DNA from: Azospirillum brasilense
GTDB lineage: Bacteria; Pseudomonadota; Alphaproteobacteria; Azospirillales; Azospirillaceae
Reading direction: 5' to 3'
Assembly: GCF_005222205.1 (NCBI RefSeq)
Contig: NZ_CP032345.1
Span: 995,001-1,059,000, forward strand
Length of the DNA stretch: 64,000 bases
Made by a program: the position numbers and the translations under genes. The notes under the pieces were generated by a model. It was given only the letters and a program-made list of their open reading frames with translations. It was not told the origin of the DNA and did not search any database. Positions 1 to 8,255 of the stretch are shown piece by piece (positions within the stretch are counted from its first letter, which is position 1; each line of letters opens with the position of its first letter).

Positions 1-1545
1 GGCGAGGAAGCGCGACTTGGCCCGGTTGGCTCGCTCCGCCTCCGCATGGGCCTCCGCCAGCGCCTCGCGGATGCGGACGCCGTCGGAGATGTCGATGGCG
101 GCGCAGATCACGCCCGACACCGCTCCGACCTCGTCCCGCAGCGGCTCGACGATCAGGTCGAACACCTGCTCCGGGCCGGGGGCCCCGCCGATGCGGACCT
201 CCTGGCGGGAGCCGGTGCCGGTCTCCAGCACCGTCCGCTTCACCGCGTCCAGCCGGGCCGCGTCGTCCGGCGCGTGGATGGCGGCGTTGGTCCGCCCGAT
301 GAAGGTCTCCGCCGCCCGCCCGGTCTGCGGGTTGTACATCCACATATAGCGCAGGTTGCGGTCCAGGCTGAACACGGCGACCCGCGAATGGCGCAGCGCC
401 ATGCGGAACCGCTCCTCGCTTTCGCGCAGCGCGCGGGCCATGGCGGCGCGGGCGCGCGCCTCGGTCACCAGGAAGCGCTTGGCCTGCGCCTCGCGCCGGG
501 TGTAGCCGGCCAGCGCGCCGGTCAGGAGAAGCCCCATCACCAGGACGATCCAGGCCGGATAGTCCACCGGTGCCAGCCGGGGTTCGGGCGGAATGGCCAG
601 CGCCAGGGTCCAGCGCCGGCCGCCGATCAGCAGATCGCGCTCGACCACCGTATCGCCATCCTTGCGGATGTCGCTGAAAAGAACGCCCTCCCGGCTCGCG
701 GATGGGGCGTCGAGGTCGCGGGACGCCAGGATGCGCCCGCCATCCTCCGCCGGCCCGTCGAGCAGGTGCACCGCCCCGTGCAAACCGTCCACGCGGTTGC
801 CCGCCTCCTCCAGAAGGCGGGCAATGCCGAAGACCGAGGCGACGTAGCCGGCGACCTCGGCGCAGCGGTCGGCACCGTCCATCTCGTCCACGGGGTAGCG
901 GTAGACAGGAAGATACAGGCCGATGCTGTGCCCGGCCTCCCCCCGTTGACGCGGCGGCAGGGCCTCCGTCGCCGTCAGGTCGCCCGACGCGCAGGCCCGC
1001 GCCAGCACCTCCGCCCGGTTGGGCAGCGACAGGATGTTGATTCCCTGCCCAAAGGCGCCGCCCCGCTCCGGCTCCACCAGCGTGTTGACGAACAGATCCC
1101 CATGGGAGGCCGCCGGGGCCGTGGCGGGAGAGGTGCCGCCCGTCTCGTCCGCGTTCCGGACGGTGAAGTCCCGCCGCCCGGCGGCCCGCATCGCCGCCTC
1201 CAGCGCGGAAACCTCCGCCGAGGACACCCGGCTTACCCAGGCGACCGACCACAGGCCGGGATAAAGCGACATGATCGGCCGGACCGCCGCCGCGAAGCCG
1301 TCGCGGTCGGCCGGGCGGGAATCCGAAAAGGCCGAACGCAGCGTCCTCAACAGCAGCGTGTGGCTGCCGATCCGCTCCGTCAGGGCGTCATGGAACTGGG
1401 TGAACTGCCGCTCGTGCTGCGCGCGCTCCGCCGCGCGGTTGGCGGAGCGCATCTGGAAAAAGGCGCCCAGAGTCAGCGTCAGGCCCGCGGCGACCAGCAC
1501 CGGAACCGCTAACGAGACCCGCCTCCTTCTGTCCAGCAGCGGCAT
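1..1545 (-). CDS. CHASE-PAS sensor histidine kinase, N-terminal part (cut by window edge)
   Basis: The reading frame starts at ATG 1545 (an in-frame stop lies just upstream) and runs off the left edge, giving 515 residues. A membrane segment lies near residues 10-29 and a second near 322-342; the about 290 residues between them resemble a periplasmic CHASE sensor domain. A PAS-like region follows (about 375-500). The last visible residues, NRAKSRFLA, are the usual lead-in to a HisKA dimerisation helix. It is therefore inferred to be a membrane histidine kinase whose kinase core lies outside the window; a cyclase or other output is not fully excluded. The upstream 240 bases hold no gene. Confidence 0.8.
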   Translation of the reverse strand, partial: MPLLDRRRRVSLAVPVLVAAGLTLTLGAFFQMRSANRAAERAQHERQFTQFHDALTERIGSHTLLLRTLRSAFSDSRPADRDGFAAAVRPIMSLYPGLWSVAWVSRVSSAEVSALEAAMRAAGRRDFTVRNADETGGTSPATAPAASHGDLFVNTLVEPERGGAFGQGINILSLPNRAEVLARACASGDLTATEALPPRQRGEAGHSIGLYLPVYRYPVDEMDGADRCAEVAGYVASVFGIARLLEEAGNRVDGLHGAVHLLDGPAEDGGRILASRDLDAPSASREGVLFSDIRKDGDTVVERDLLIGGRRWTLALAIPPEPRLAPVDYPAWIVLVMGLLLTGALAGYTRREAQAKRFLVTEARARAAMARALRESEERFRMALRHSRVAVFSLDRNLRYMWMYNPQTGRAAETFIGRTNAAIHAPDDAARLDAVKRTVLETGTGSRQEVRIGGAPGPEQVFDLIVEPLRDEVGAVSGVICAAIDISDGVRIREALAEAHAEAERANRAKSRFLA

Positions 1546-1787
1546 GCCACCCGTTCCCAACGGCCATCACCGAAATCGTCAGATCATCCGACTATAGCAA
1601 GCGCCCCCGCGCCTCGATAATGGAAAAGCCCTTATCCTCCCAAATGGATAGTTTGTCCCCACGAGGACATGGGTGTGGCCGACTATTGATTGTCGTTTGC
1701 AAGGGGATTGCGCGCTCATTTCGATGTCAATTCTGCAATACAGGAACGGCGACGGGGATTGGCACTTGAAAGCGACCCGAAACCTTC

Positions 1788-3248
1788 TCAGGACTTCAGC
1801 CGCTCGCGGCCGAGAAGCCGCGCCACCGCCCCCCGCAGGGCCATCGGCGCCACCGGCTTGTGAAGCAACGGATATCCGGACAGCCGCGCCTCGCGCAGGC
1901 GCATCGGATCGGTGTCGCCGGTGAGGATCAGCCCGGGAAGCGTGGCGTCGAGCGCCTTACCGATCTGGCGGATGGCGACGATTCCGTTCATCGCCCCTTT
2001 CAACCGCAGGTCGGAGATGACGAGGTCGGGCGGCTGCGGACCGGGACCCAGCCGCTCCAGCGCGGCGTCCACCGAGTCCGCGGCGACCACCGCGCATCCC
2101 CATTGGCCGAGCAGCGCGCCCAGCGCCTCCAGCACCATCGGATCGTCCTCGATGACCAGCACGCGGGCGCGGCTGACGTCCTCGCCCGGCGCCGCGCCGA
2201 TGACCCCGGCGGAGCCGGCGGGCTCCGCGGCGGACGGCGGGTCGTCCGCCCCCTCAGCCGCCCGCGGCACCAGCACCGCCAGCATCGTGCCGCGGCCGGG
2301 CGCCGAATCCACCTCGAGCCGGTGCCCCAGCCGCCGCGCCAGACCGCAGGCGAGCCGCAATCCAAGATCGATCGCCGGGGGGTCCCCCGATCCGTCCGGG
2401 CACCGGATCTCCTCCCGCAGGGCGAGAAGCTGGTCGGGAAGCAGGCCGCGACCGGTGGACCACAGCTCGATCCGCAGATCCGGCCCCCGGCGGCGGCAGC
2501 CGAGCACGACCCGTCCCCGCTCCGTGTGGCGCAGGGCGCTGGCCACGAATCCCTGGAGGATACGCTCCAGAAGCGAAGCATCGGTGGCGACCCGCACCGA
2601 GCAGGGCAGCACCGAGAAGCGCAGTCCCCGACCGTCGAAGCGCGGGGCGGCGTCCAGCGCCACCCGGGTCAGGATGCCGTTGACCACGGGCGCGCCGATG
2701 TCCGGCTGAACCAGACCGGCCTCCAGCCGCACGAGGTCGAAATGGCCGTCCACCATCCCGCGCAGCGACTGCACCGCGTTGCCCATGGCGTTCAGCAGGT
2801 CGCGCGCCGCCGGGTCGCCGAGGGCTCCGCCCCGCCCCGGAGCGCCCTTGCCGCCACCCGCCGCGGTCCCGTCGAGCCGCCCTTCCAAGGCCCCCAGAAG
2901 CAGCGACAGGGCGGCCAGCGGCTGGCGCAGGTCATGGCTGGCTGCGGCGAACAGGCGGCCCGACAGGTCGGCGCCCGCCGTGGGTCCGCCTCCGGCGGCG
3001 TCCGCTCCGGCGGTGCGGCGGACGAACCCGCCTCCGCTCAGCGGCCAGTCGGTGACGGTGTGGCCGGGGGGCAGGCAACGGAACAGAGGTGCCAGCGCTT
3101 CCGGCAAGGCCCCCGGGACCAGAAGGCGGCCGGCACCGGCCAGCGATTCCGCCGCGTCGTTCCAGGCGGTCAGCCGGTCGTCGGCGTCGAAGACCAGGAC
3201 CGCGCCATGCCGTCCCACGCCATGCGGATAAGCTCCTTCGCTCGTCAC
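1788..3248 (-). CDS. Hybrid sensor kinase/response regulator with degenerate ATP site
   Basis: A 486-residue protein: PAS-like start (about 12-70), HisKA with the phospho-acceptor motif AAASHDLRQP (His105), a HATPase-like region (about 200-335) and a C-terminal receiver from about residue 357 with acidic pair EDD, phospho-Asp in VISDLRL and Lys in LLHKP. There is no membrane segment. The ATP domain looks damaged: the N-box Asn is Ser237 (FVASALRHT) and the G1-box Asp is Ser264 (LWSTGRG), while the G2 region is also weak. The paralogue at 39776-41335 keeps all of these. It may work as a receiver/scaffold or be phosphorylated by another kinase; that is inference. Confidence 0.85.
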   Translation of the reverse strand: MTSEGAYPHGVGRHGAVLVFDADDRLTAWNDAAESLAGAGRLLVPGALPEALAPLFRCLPPGHTVTDWPLSGGGFVRRTAGADAAGGGPTAGADLSGRLFAAASHDLRQPLAALSLLLGALEGRLDGTAAGGGKGAPGRGGALGDPAARDLLNAMGNAVQSLRGMVDGHFDLVRLEAGLVQPDIGAPVVNGILTRVALDAAPRFDGRGLRFSVLPCSVRVATDASLLERILQGFVASALRHTERGRVVLGCRRRGPDLRIELWSTGRGLLPDQLLALREEIRCPDGSGDPPAIDLGLRLACGLARRLGHRLEVDSAPGRGTMLAVLVPRAAEGADDPPSAAEPAGSAGVIGAAPGEDVSRARVLVIEDDPMVLEALGALLGQWGCAVVAADSVDAALERLGPGPQPPDLVISDLRLKGAMNGIVAIRQIGKALDATLPGLILTGDTDPMRLREARLSGYPLLHKPVAPMALRGAVARLLGRERLKS

Positions 3249-3536
3249 GGGCGGCGTCCCCCACTGCGTGCACGCGGTTTTCTGGGCGACCGGAAGCGGT
3301 CCCTCGGCAACAGGCTACGGATGCGGCGCCCAGGATCAAGCCCACCGTTCGTCCGACCACCGACAGGACTATTCGGCTTGGCGTCCGGCACGGCCCCGAA
3401 GCCGCTGGTCACGCGAACAATTAAAGGGATTTTATATAAAAGTCAAGAAAAGGCCGCGAGCATTGCCCGGAACGCTTTAGTAACGGCCGAGGTTGTCGCA
3501 ATTTGTCGGTTGCATGTTTCTCAAAAGTTTTCGACT

Positions 3537-4886
3537 ATGCGACCAATGGATGCCGTGATCGACCCCCCTTTCCGCGACCGACAACCGGAGGCGGCAACGC
3601 CGGCTGGCGCGGAGCCTGCTGCGCTCTTGGATCGCGGCGAGCCGGAGGGGAACGGTTTGGCCGACCTTGCACGGGGCGGCGACGCTCCGGCGAACAGAAC
3701 AGCGGCGACAAGAACACCGACAAACCGAACGCCGGCCGACGATGCCCTGATGGGCGCGGCGTTGGCGGCTCTGGCCGACGGAATCGGCGTCCTGGCCGCG
3801 GTCCGTGACGGCACCGGCGCCGTCGCAGACTTCGAGTGGCTGACGGCCAACCATGCGGCGGAACGGCTGTTCGGGCACCCCCTGAGCGGGCGCCGGCTGC
3901 GCGCCGACGATCTCCAGGATGGCGATGGGGCCGGCCTGTTCGCCTGCCTTGCCGATTGCCTGATGGAAAGGCAGACGGTGCGCCGTCTGGTGATCGCCCC
4001 CGGGGGTGCGCGCTGGCGGATCGCCGCCACCCCGCTCGACACCGCTCCCTCCGGCGCTGCCCGCGCGGCACCGACCGTCTGCGTCTCCCTCGTGGAGCTT
4101 GGCGCCGAGGTTCCCGCCGTGCCGGAATCGCACCGCGCCCACCGGGCCAAGGCGGAATTCCTGGCGCACATGAGCCACGAGCTGCGCACCCCGCTGAACG
4201 CGGTTCTGGGCTTTTCCGAGGTGTTGCTGGCGGAGACCTTCGGCCCGCTCGGCTCACCCCGCTACCGCAGCTACGCCGCGGACATCCACGCCAGCGGCAC
4301 CCATCTCCTGTCGCTGATCGACGGCATCCTGGACCTGTCGCAGAGCGAGACCGCCCGGACGGACATGCAGGAGGAGGCCATCAACGTGGCCGACGCCGCC
4401 CGTCAGGCGCTGGCGCAGGTGGGCGACAAGGCGGCGGCCCGCGGCGTGGACATCGGGGAGGATCTGTCGGGGGACCTGCCCCTTCTCTACGGCGACGCCC
4501 GGGCGCTGCAGCGGATGCTCACCAACCTGCTGTCGAACGCGGTGAAGTTCACCCCTTCGGGCGGGCAGGTGATGCTGTCGGCCAGCCCCATGCCGGACGG
4601 CGGGATCGGGCTGATGGTGGCCGACACCGGCGCCGGCATCGCCGAGGACGAGCTGGCCCGCGTCCTGGAACCCTTCGGCCGCGCCGACATGACCCTCCCC
4701 CGCGGCGCCACCGGGACGGGCATCGGCCTGCCCGTGGTCAAGCGGCTGATGGAGATGCACGGCGGGCGGCTCGACCTCTACAGCGAACCCGGTGCCGGTA
4801 CGACGGCCATCCTGATGTTCCCGCCGCGGCGCAGCCTGCCCCATGCGGCTCCCCATGGCATCTCCCACGCCGCCCACCACGCCTGA
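3537..4886 (+). CDS. Soluble sensor histidine kinase (PAS-HisKA-HATPase)
   Basis: A 449-residue protein read from ATG 3537; ATG 3546 is an equally possible start and neither has a clear ribosome site. A Pro/Ala/Thr-rich tail of about 65 residues precedes a PAS-like domain, then HisKA with HMSHELRTPLNAVLGF (His near 212), and an intact HATPase with N-box MLTNLLSNAVKFT, G1 VADTGAGI and G2 GTGIGLPVVKRL. No membrane segments are visible, so it is probably cytoplasmic. Its partner is unknown. The 290 bases upstream hold no gene but include an AT-rich patch (about 3418-3450) that could carry a promoter shared with the divergent hybrid kinase. Confidence 0.85.
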   Translation: MRPMDAVIDPPFRDRQPEAATPAGAEPAALLDRGEPEGNGLADLARGGDAPANRTAATRTPTNRTPADDALMGAALAALADGIGVLAAVRDGTGAVADFEWLTANHAAERLFGHPLSGRRLRADDLQDGDGAGLFACLADCLMERQTVRRLVIAPGGARWRIAATPLDTAPSGAARAAPTVCVSLVELGAEVPAVPESHRAHRAKAEFLAHMSHELRTPLNAVLGFSEVLLAETFGPLGSPRYRSYAADIHASGTHLLSLIDGILDLSQSETARTDMQEEAINVADAARQALAQVGDKAAARGVDIGEDLSGDLPLLYGDARALQRMLTNLLSNAVKFTPSGGQVMLSASPMPDGGIGLMVADTGAGIAEDELARVLEPFGRADMTLPRGATGTGIGLPVVKRLMEMHGGRLDLYSEPGAGTTAILMFPPRRSLPHAAPHGISHAAHHA

Positions 4887-4957
4887 CCCTTTCGCGCGGC
4901 GCGGATACGGCAAAAGTCCCTTGGCAACGGCGCGAAGCCGGGTCATTGTGCCCCTTC

Positions 4958-4972
4958 GTTCCTGAACTGTTC
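4958..4972 (+). promoter_or_regulatory. LexA (SOS) box upstream of mmcB
   Basis: GTTC, seven bases, GTTC: an exact match to the direct-repeat LexA operator known in alphaproteobacteria. It ends 8 bases before the mmcB start codon, so it covers the position where a ribosome site would be; a third GTTC follows at 4974-4977. Since mmcB is an SOS gene in Caulobacter, LexA repression here is likely. Confidence 0.8.
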
Positions 4973-4980
4973 CGTTCGAG

Positions 4981-5463
4981 ATGGTCGATATCCTGTTGCA
5001 GGGCGACGAGCCGCCGATCCCGGCGGGCGGCGCCGTCCCGATCTTCCGCGGGGTGCGCCGTGCGCTGGCCGCGCGCGGCTTCGTCAGCATGGCGGAGTTC
5101 CGGCTGGCCAGCGGACGCCGCGCCGACGTCCTGGCAATGGACGGCGCCGGCACCGTCGTCATCGTCGAGGTGAAAAGCTGCGTGGCCGATTTCCGGGCCG
5201 ACCAGAAATGGCCGGACTACCGGGACTGGTGCGACGCCTTCTACTTCGCCGTGGACGACGCCTTCCCGGCGGAGCTGATCCCCGACGACTGCGGCCTGAT
5301 GGTCGCCGATGCCTATGGCGCGGAGATCCTGCGCGAGGCGCCGGAGCACCGGCTGGCCCCGGCGCGGCGCAAGGCGCTGACCCTGCGCGCGGCGCTCACC
5401 GGGGCCGGCCGCCTGCACCGGATCGAGGACCCGGCCTGGACCCAGGCCACCTCGCCGGTGTGA
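4981..5463 (+). CDS. mmcB: MmcB-family DNA repair protein
   Basis: A 160-residue protein matching the alphaproteobacterial MmcB family (mitomycin C/DNA damage tolerance), a restriction-endonuclease-like fold. The pattern VLAMDGAGTVVIVEVKS contains the D...ExK nuclease core (Glu and Lys in VEVKS) and is followed by DFRADQKWPDYRDWCD, typical of the family. The start at ATG 4981 is preceded by a LexA box rather than a Shine-Dalgarno sequence. It is a single gene, with signalling genes on either side. Biochemical role is not firmly known; damage-induced DNA repair is inferred from family and operator. Confidence 0.9.
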   Translation: MVDILLQGDEPPIPAGGAVPIFRGVRRALAARGFVSMAEFRLASGRRADVLAMDGAGTVVIVEVKSCVADFRADQKWPDYRDWCDAFYFAVDDAFPAELIPDDCGLMVADAYGAEILREAPEHRLAPARRKALTLRAALTGAGRLHRIEDPAWTQATSPV

Positions 5464-5555
5464 GCGCCCGGCGCGACCGCTCTCCCCGAAGCTCCATGGC
5501 AAAGCCTCGCCAAGCCGGTGTACTCTGCGCCACCAACGGGAACGGGCGGGCCGAC

Positions 5556-7502
5556 ATGCACGCACAGGACGCCGGGCCAGCCACCGCGGCGCACACGCAC
5601 CATCGCGACCGCAGCCCGCGGATGCAATCCTCCGCGCTCGGCGTCCCTGGAATTGGCGCCCTCAGGTTCGGTGCTCCCAGGTTTGGCGCCGGTTGGATCG
5701 GAGCGCTTGCCCTGGCCGCGCTGCTGGCCGGCACCGGTGTCGGCGGCTCCGTCTGGCTCGCCCTGGCCGAGATGGACGCCCGCGCCCGCGGCCAGGCCGC
5801 CCGCAGCCTGGACGAGGCGCTCGACCTCATGCGCGTCGCGGAGCTGGCCGCCGGGCTGACCTCGGACGCGGCCGAACTGGAATCGGCGGGCACCGCCCAG
5901 CGCCGGTTGGCCGCCCACAACGCCCTGCGCCAGAGGACGCATCAGCTCGGCGCCACGCTGGACAGCCTGCCGCGGGATTGGCACGCCGAGCTGCGCTTCG
6001 CCGCCCTGGCCATCCGCGCGGAGGCGGACGAGCTGAACACCACGGTGGAGCGCCGCCTGAGCGTGCAGAACAGCCTTCAGGATCTCATCGGGCAGGTGGC
6101 GGGCCGCAGCGAGGCGCTGGCGGCGGCTCTCGCCGCATCGCGCACGCCGCCGCCGGACGGTGAATCGCTGCGCCGGATCGACGACTCACGGCAGGCGGTT
6201 GCCCTCCGCCTGCTCGCCGCCACGACGGCGCCGGCCGCCTCGGCGCAGGGCGATTTCCGCAAGGTTGCCGGCGCGCTGTTCGACTCCTTGAACGACCTTC
6301 CGATCGACGCCGCGAGCCCACGCCGCGCCGACGCCGCGCGCCAGCTCGTCGCGCTGGGACTGGACGACCGGAACCTCTTCGACCTGCGGCAGGAGCTGGA
6401 GGCGCTGACCGCCAAGGCGGCGGGGATCGCCGCGCTGCTGCGCGGCACCGCCACGGACCTCGCCCAGCGGAGCGGCCGCGGCGCGCTGGCCCTGCGCGAC
6501 GGGCTGCGGGAGGGGGACGCGTCCTACGCCCGCTGGGCGGGCGTGGAGCTGTCCGCCGCCGCCCCGGCCGGGGTCGGGCTGGTCACCGGGCTGGCGGTCC
6601 TCACGGCCGCACTGGGCGTCGCGCGGGCCCGCCTCCCGCGAGCCCGCCAGTCCGAAACGGACGGGGCGGAGCGGACCGGCGCGCCGCCCGGCAAGCCCTC
6701 GCTGCGCGTCCTTCTGGCGGAGGACGAGCCGGTCAGCCAGCAGGCCGCGGCCATGATGCTGCGCCGCGCCGGTCATGTGGTGACGGTGGTGGGCGACGGG
6801 CGGGCCGCCCTGGCGGCGGCACGGCGTGACCGCTACGACCTCGTCCTGATGGACATGCAGATGCCGGATATGGACGGGATCGAGGCGACCCGCCGCATCC
6901 GCGCCCTTCCCCATGGCGCCGGAGCCACGGCGGCGGGGCTGCGCATCGTCGCGCTGACCGCCTCCGCCGTGCCCGGGGCGGTGGAGCGCTGCCGGGCGGC
7001 GGGAGCCGACGCCGTCCTGGAGAAGCCGTTGCGCCTGCCCGCGCTGGCCACCCTGCTGGACCGCCTGTCCACCGGCTCCGCCACGGCCTCCGCCGTTGCC
7101 GGCAAGGCCCCGGCGCCGGAGCATGACTCCGCTCCCCCTATGCTCGATGGGCCCGTGCTCGATGGGCCCGTGTTCGATGAGGACGCCATCCGCCAGATGC
7201 GCGAGCATCTGCCGGCGGAGCGGGTGGCCGCCCTGGTGAGCAACACCCTCGTCACGCTGCGCGGCTACCACGCCGCGCTGGGGCAGGCCTGGACCGCCGG
7301 GGACCGGGCGGCCGCCGGGGCCATGGCCCACAAGATCGCCGGGGTCGCCGGAATCTACGGCTGCGTGGCGCTGCGCGGCGCCGCAAGGTCGCTCGAAACC
7401 GCGCTGGACACCGGCAAGGGCGACCCCGACGCCCTGTGCCGCGCGCTGGACGCCGCCGTTCCGCCGGCGCTCGCCGCCCTGGACCGCTGGAGCGGCGGCT
7501 GA
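5556..7502 (+). CDS. Membrane-anchored receiver-HPt protein lacking a kinase domain
   Basis: About 648 residues from ATG 5556 (purine-rich gggcggg upstream; ATG 5496 is an alternative). A membrane segment (about 48-68), a helical sensor-like periplasmic region of about 265 residues, a second membrane segment (about 335-355), a receiver domain (about 382-502; AEDEPV, phospho-Asp in LVLMDMQMPDMDG, Lys in LEKP) and a C-terminal HPt domain with MAHKIAGVAG (His near 591). No HisKA or HATPase is present between the second membrane segment and the receiver. The linker before HPt holds a 15-bp tandem repeat (7141-7170; LDGPV repeated). It probably acts as a membrane phosphorelay intermediate for a separate kinase. 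Confidence 0.85.
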   Translation: MHAQDAGPATAAHTHHRDRSPRMQSSALGVPGIGALRFGAPRFGAGWIGALALAALLAGTGVGGSVWLALAEMDARARGQAARSLDEALDLMRVAELAAGLTSDAAELESAGTAQRRLAAHNALRQRTHQLGATLDSLPRDWHAELRFAALAIRAEADELNTTVERRLSVQNSLQDLIGQVAGRSEALAAALAASRTPPPDGESLRRIDDSRQAVALRLLAATTAPAASAQGDFRKVAGALFDSLNDLPIDAASPRRADAARQLVALGLDDRNLFDLRQELEALTAKAAGIAALLRGTATDLAQRSGRGALALRDGLREGDASYARWAGVELSAAAPAGVGLVTGLAVLTAALGVARARLPRARQSETDGAERTGAPPGKPSLRVLLAEDEPVSQQAAAMMLRRAGHVVTVVGDGRAALAAARRDRYDLVLMDMQMPDMDGIEATRRIRALPHGAGATAAGLRIVALTASAVPGAVERCRAAGADAVLEKPLRLPALATLLDRLSTGSATASAVAGKAPAPEHDSAPPMLDGPVLDGPVFDEDAIRQMREHLPAERVAALVSNTLVTLRGYHAALGQAWTAGDRAAAGAMAHKIAGVAGIYGCVALRGAARSLETALDTGKGDPDALCRALDAAVPPALAALDRWSGG

Positions 7503-7520
7503 AGCGGATTGGGACCCGCC

Positions 7521-8084
7521 TTACCGCACCGCCACCGGCTGGCCCGGTCCCTCGCCCTGCGGAATGTCGGACCGCCCGGCCCCCAGGTCCTTCTGCATCA
7601 TGACCACGTCCAGCCAGCGCCCGAACTTCAGCCCCACGGCCTCGACCACGCCGCAGGTGCGGAAGCCCAGCGCGGCGTGCAGCCCGATGGACCCGGCGTT
7701 CTCCGACCCGCCGACCAGCGCCACCATCTGGCGGTAGCCCTGCGCCACGCAGCGGTCGATCAGCGCCTGGAGCAGCAGGCGCCCGAGGCCCTGACCGCGC
7801 GCCTCCTCGGCGATGTAGACGGAATCCTGGATGGTGAAGCGGTAGGCGGAGCGGACGTGGTAGGCGCTGCCGTAAGCGTAGCCGAGGACCACGCCGTCGC
7901 GCTCGGCGACCAGCCAGGGCAGCCCGGCGCCGGTGATGGCGCGGAAGCGCCCCTCCAGCTCCGCCACGTCGGGCGGCTCCTCCTCGAAGGTGCCGACGCC
8001 GTGCCGGACATGGTGCTCGTAGATCCGCTGGAAGGCGGGGACGTCCTCGACGCGGGCGTCGCGGACGGTGGGGGCGCTGGTCAT
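7521..8084 (-). CDS. GNAT N-acetyltransferase (phosphinothricin acetyltransferase-like)
   Basis: A 187-residue protein from ATG 8084 (ATG 8120 is an in-frame alternative). It starts with VRDARVEDVPAFQRIYEHHV and contains the acetyl-CoA binding motif RGQGLGRLLLQALI and the pattern NAGSIGLHAALGF, as in the Pat/MnaT subgroup of GNAT enzymes that acetylate phosphinothricin-like or methionine-derivative amines. It converges on the receiver-HPt gene (18 bases apart) and is divergent from the ferredoxin gene. Natural substrate unknown. Confidence 0.88.
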   Translation of the reverse strand: MTSAPTVRDARVEDVPAFQRIYEHHVRHGVGTFEEEPPDVAELEGRFRAITGAGLPWLVAERDGVVLGYAYGSAYHVRSAYRFTIQDSVYIAEEARGQGLGRLLLQALIDRCVAQGYRQMVALVGGSENAGSIGLHAALGFRTCGVVEAVGLKFGRWLDVVMMQKDLGAGRSDIPQGEGPGQPVAVR

Positions 8085-8189
8085 GGCAGGCGAGTCCGAG
8101 GGATGAAGGGGGACGACCATCCTGCCGCACGCATTTTGCTGTCGCAACCGTGCCACCCAGCCGATATGTACAGAACTGGAACGCGCTGC

Positions 8190-8217
8190 GTGCAACAGGG
8201 CTTGTGCAACAGGGCTT
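8190..8217 (+). repeat. 14-bp perfect tandem repeat in the leader of the ferredoxin gene
   Basis: GTGCAACAGGGCTT occurs twice head to tail, followed by two looser copies of a TCAGGGCA core (about 8218-8242), just before the ribosome site of the gene at 8256. It could reflect slippage or a binding array; no function is known. Confidence 0.7.
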
Positions 8218-8255
8218 CTCAGGGCAGGTCTTTTCAGGGCAAGGGGTTGGATGCG

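Noticed and set aside
46..1512. Long plus-strand frame opposite the CHASE kinase
   Set aside because: Antisense shadow of the kinase in high-GC DNA; no domain, no ribosome site.
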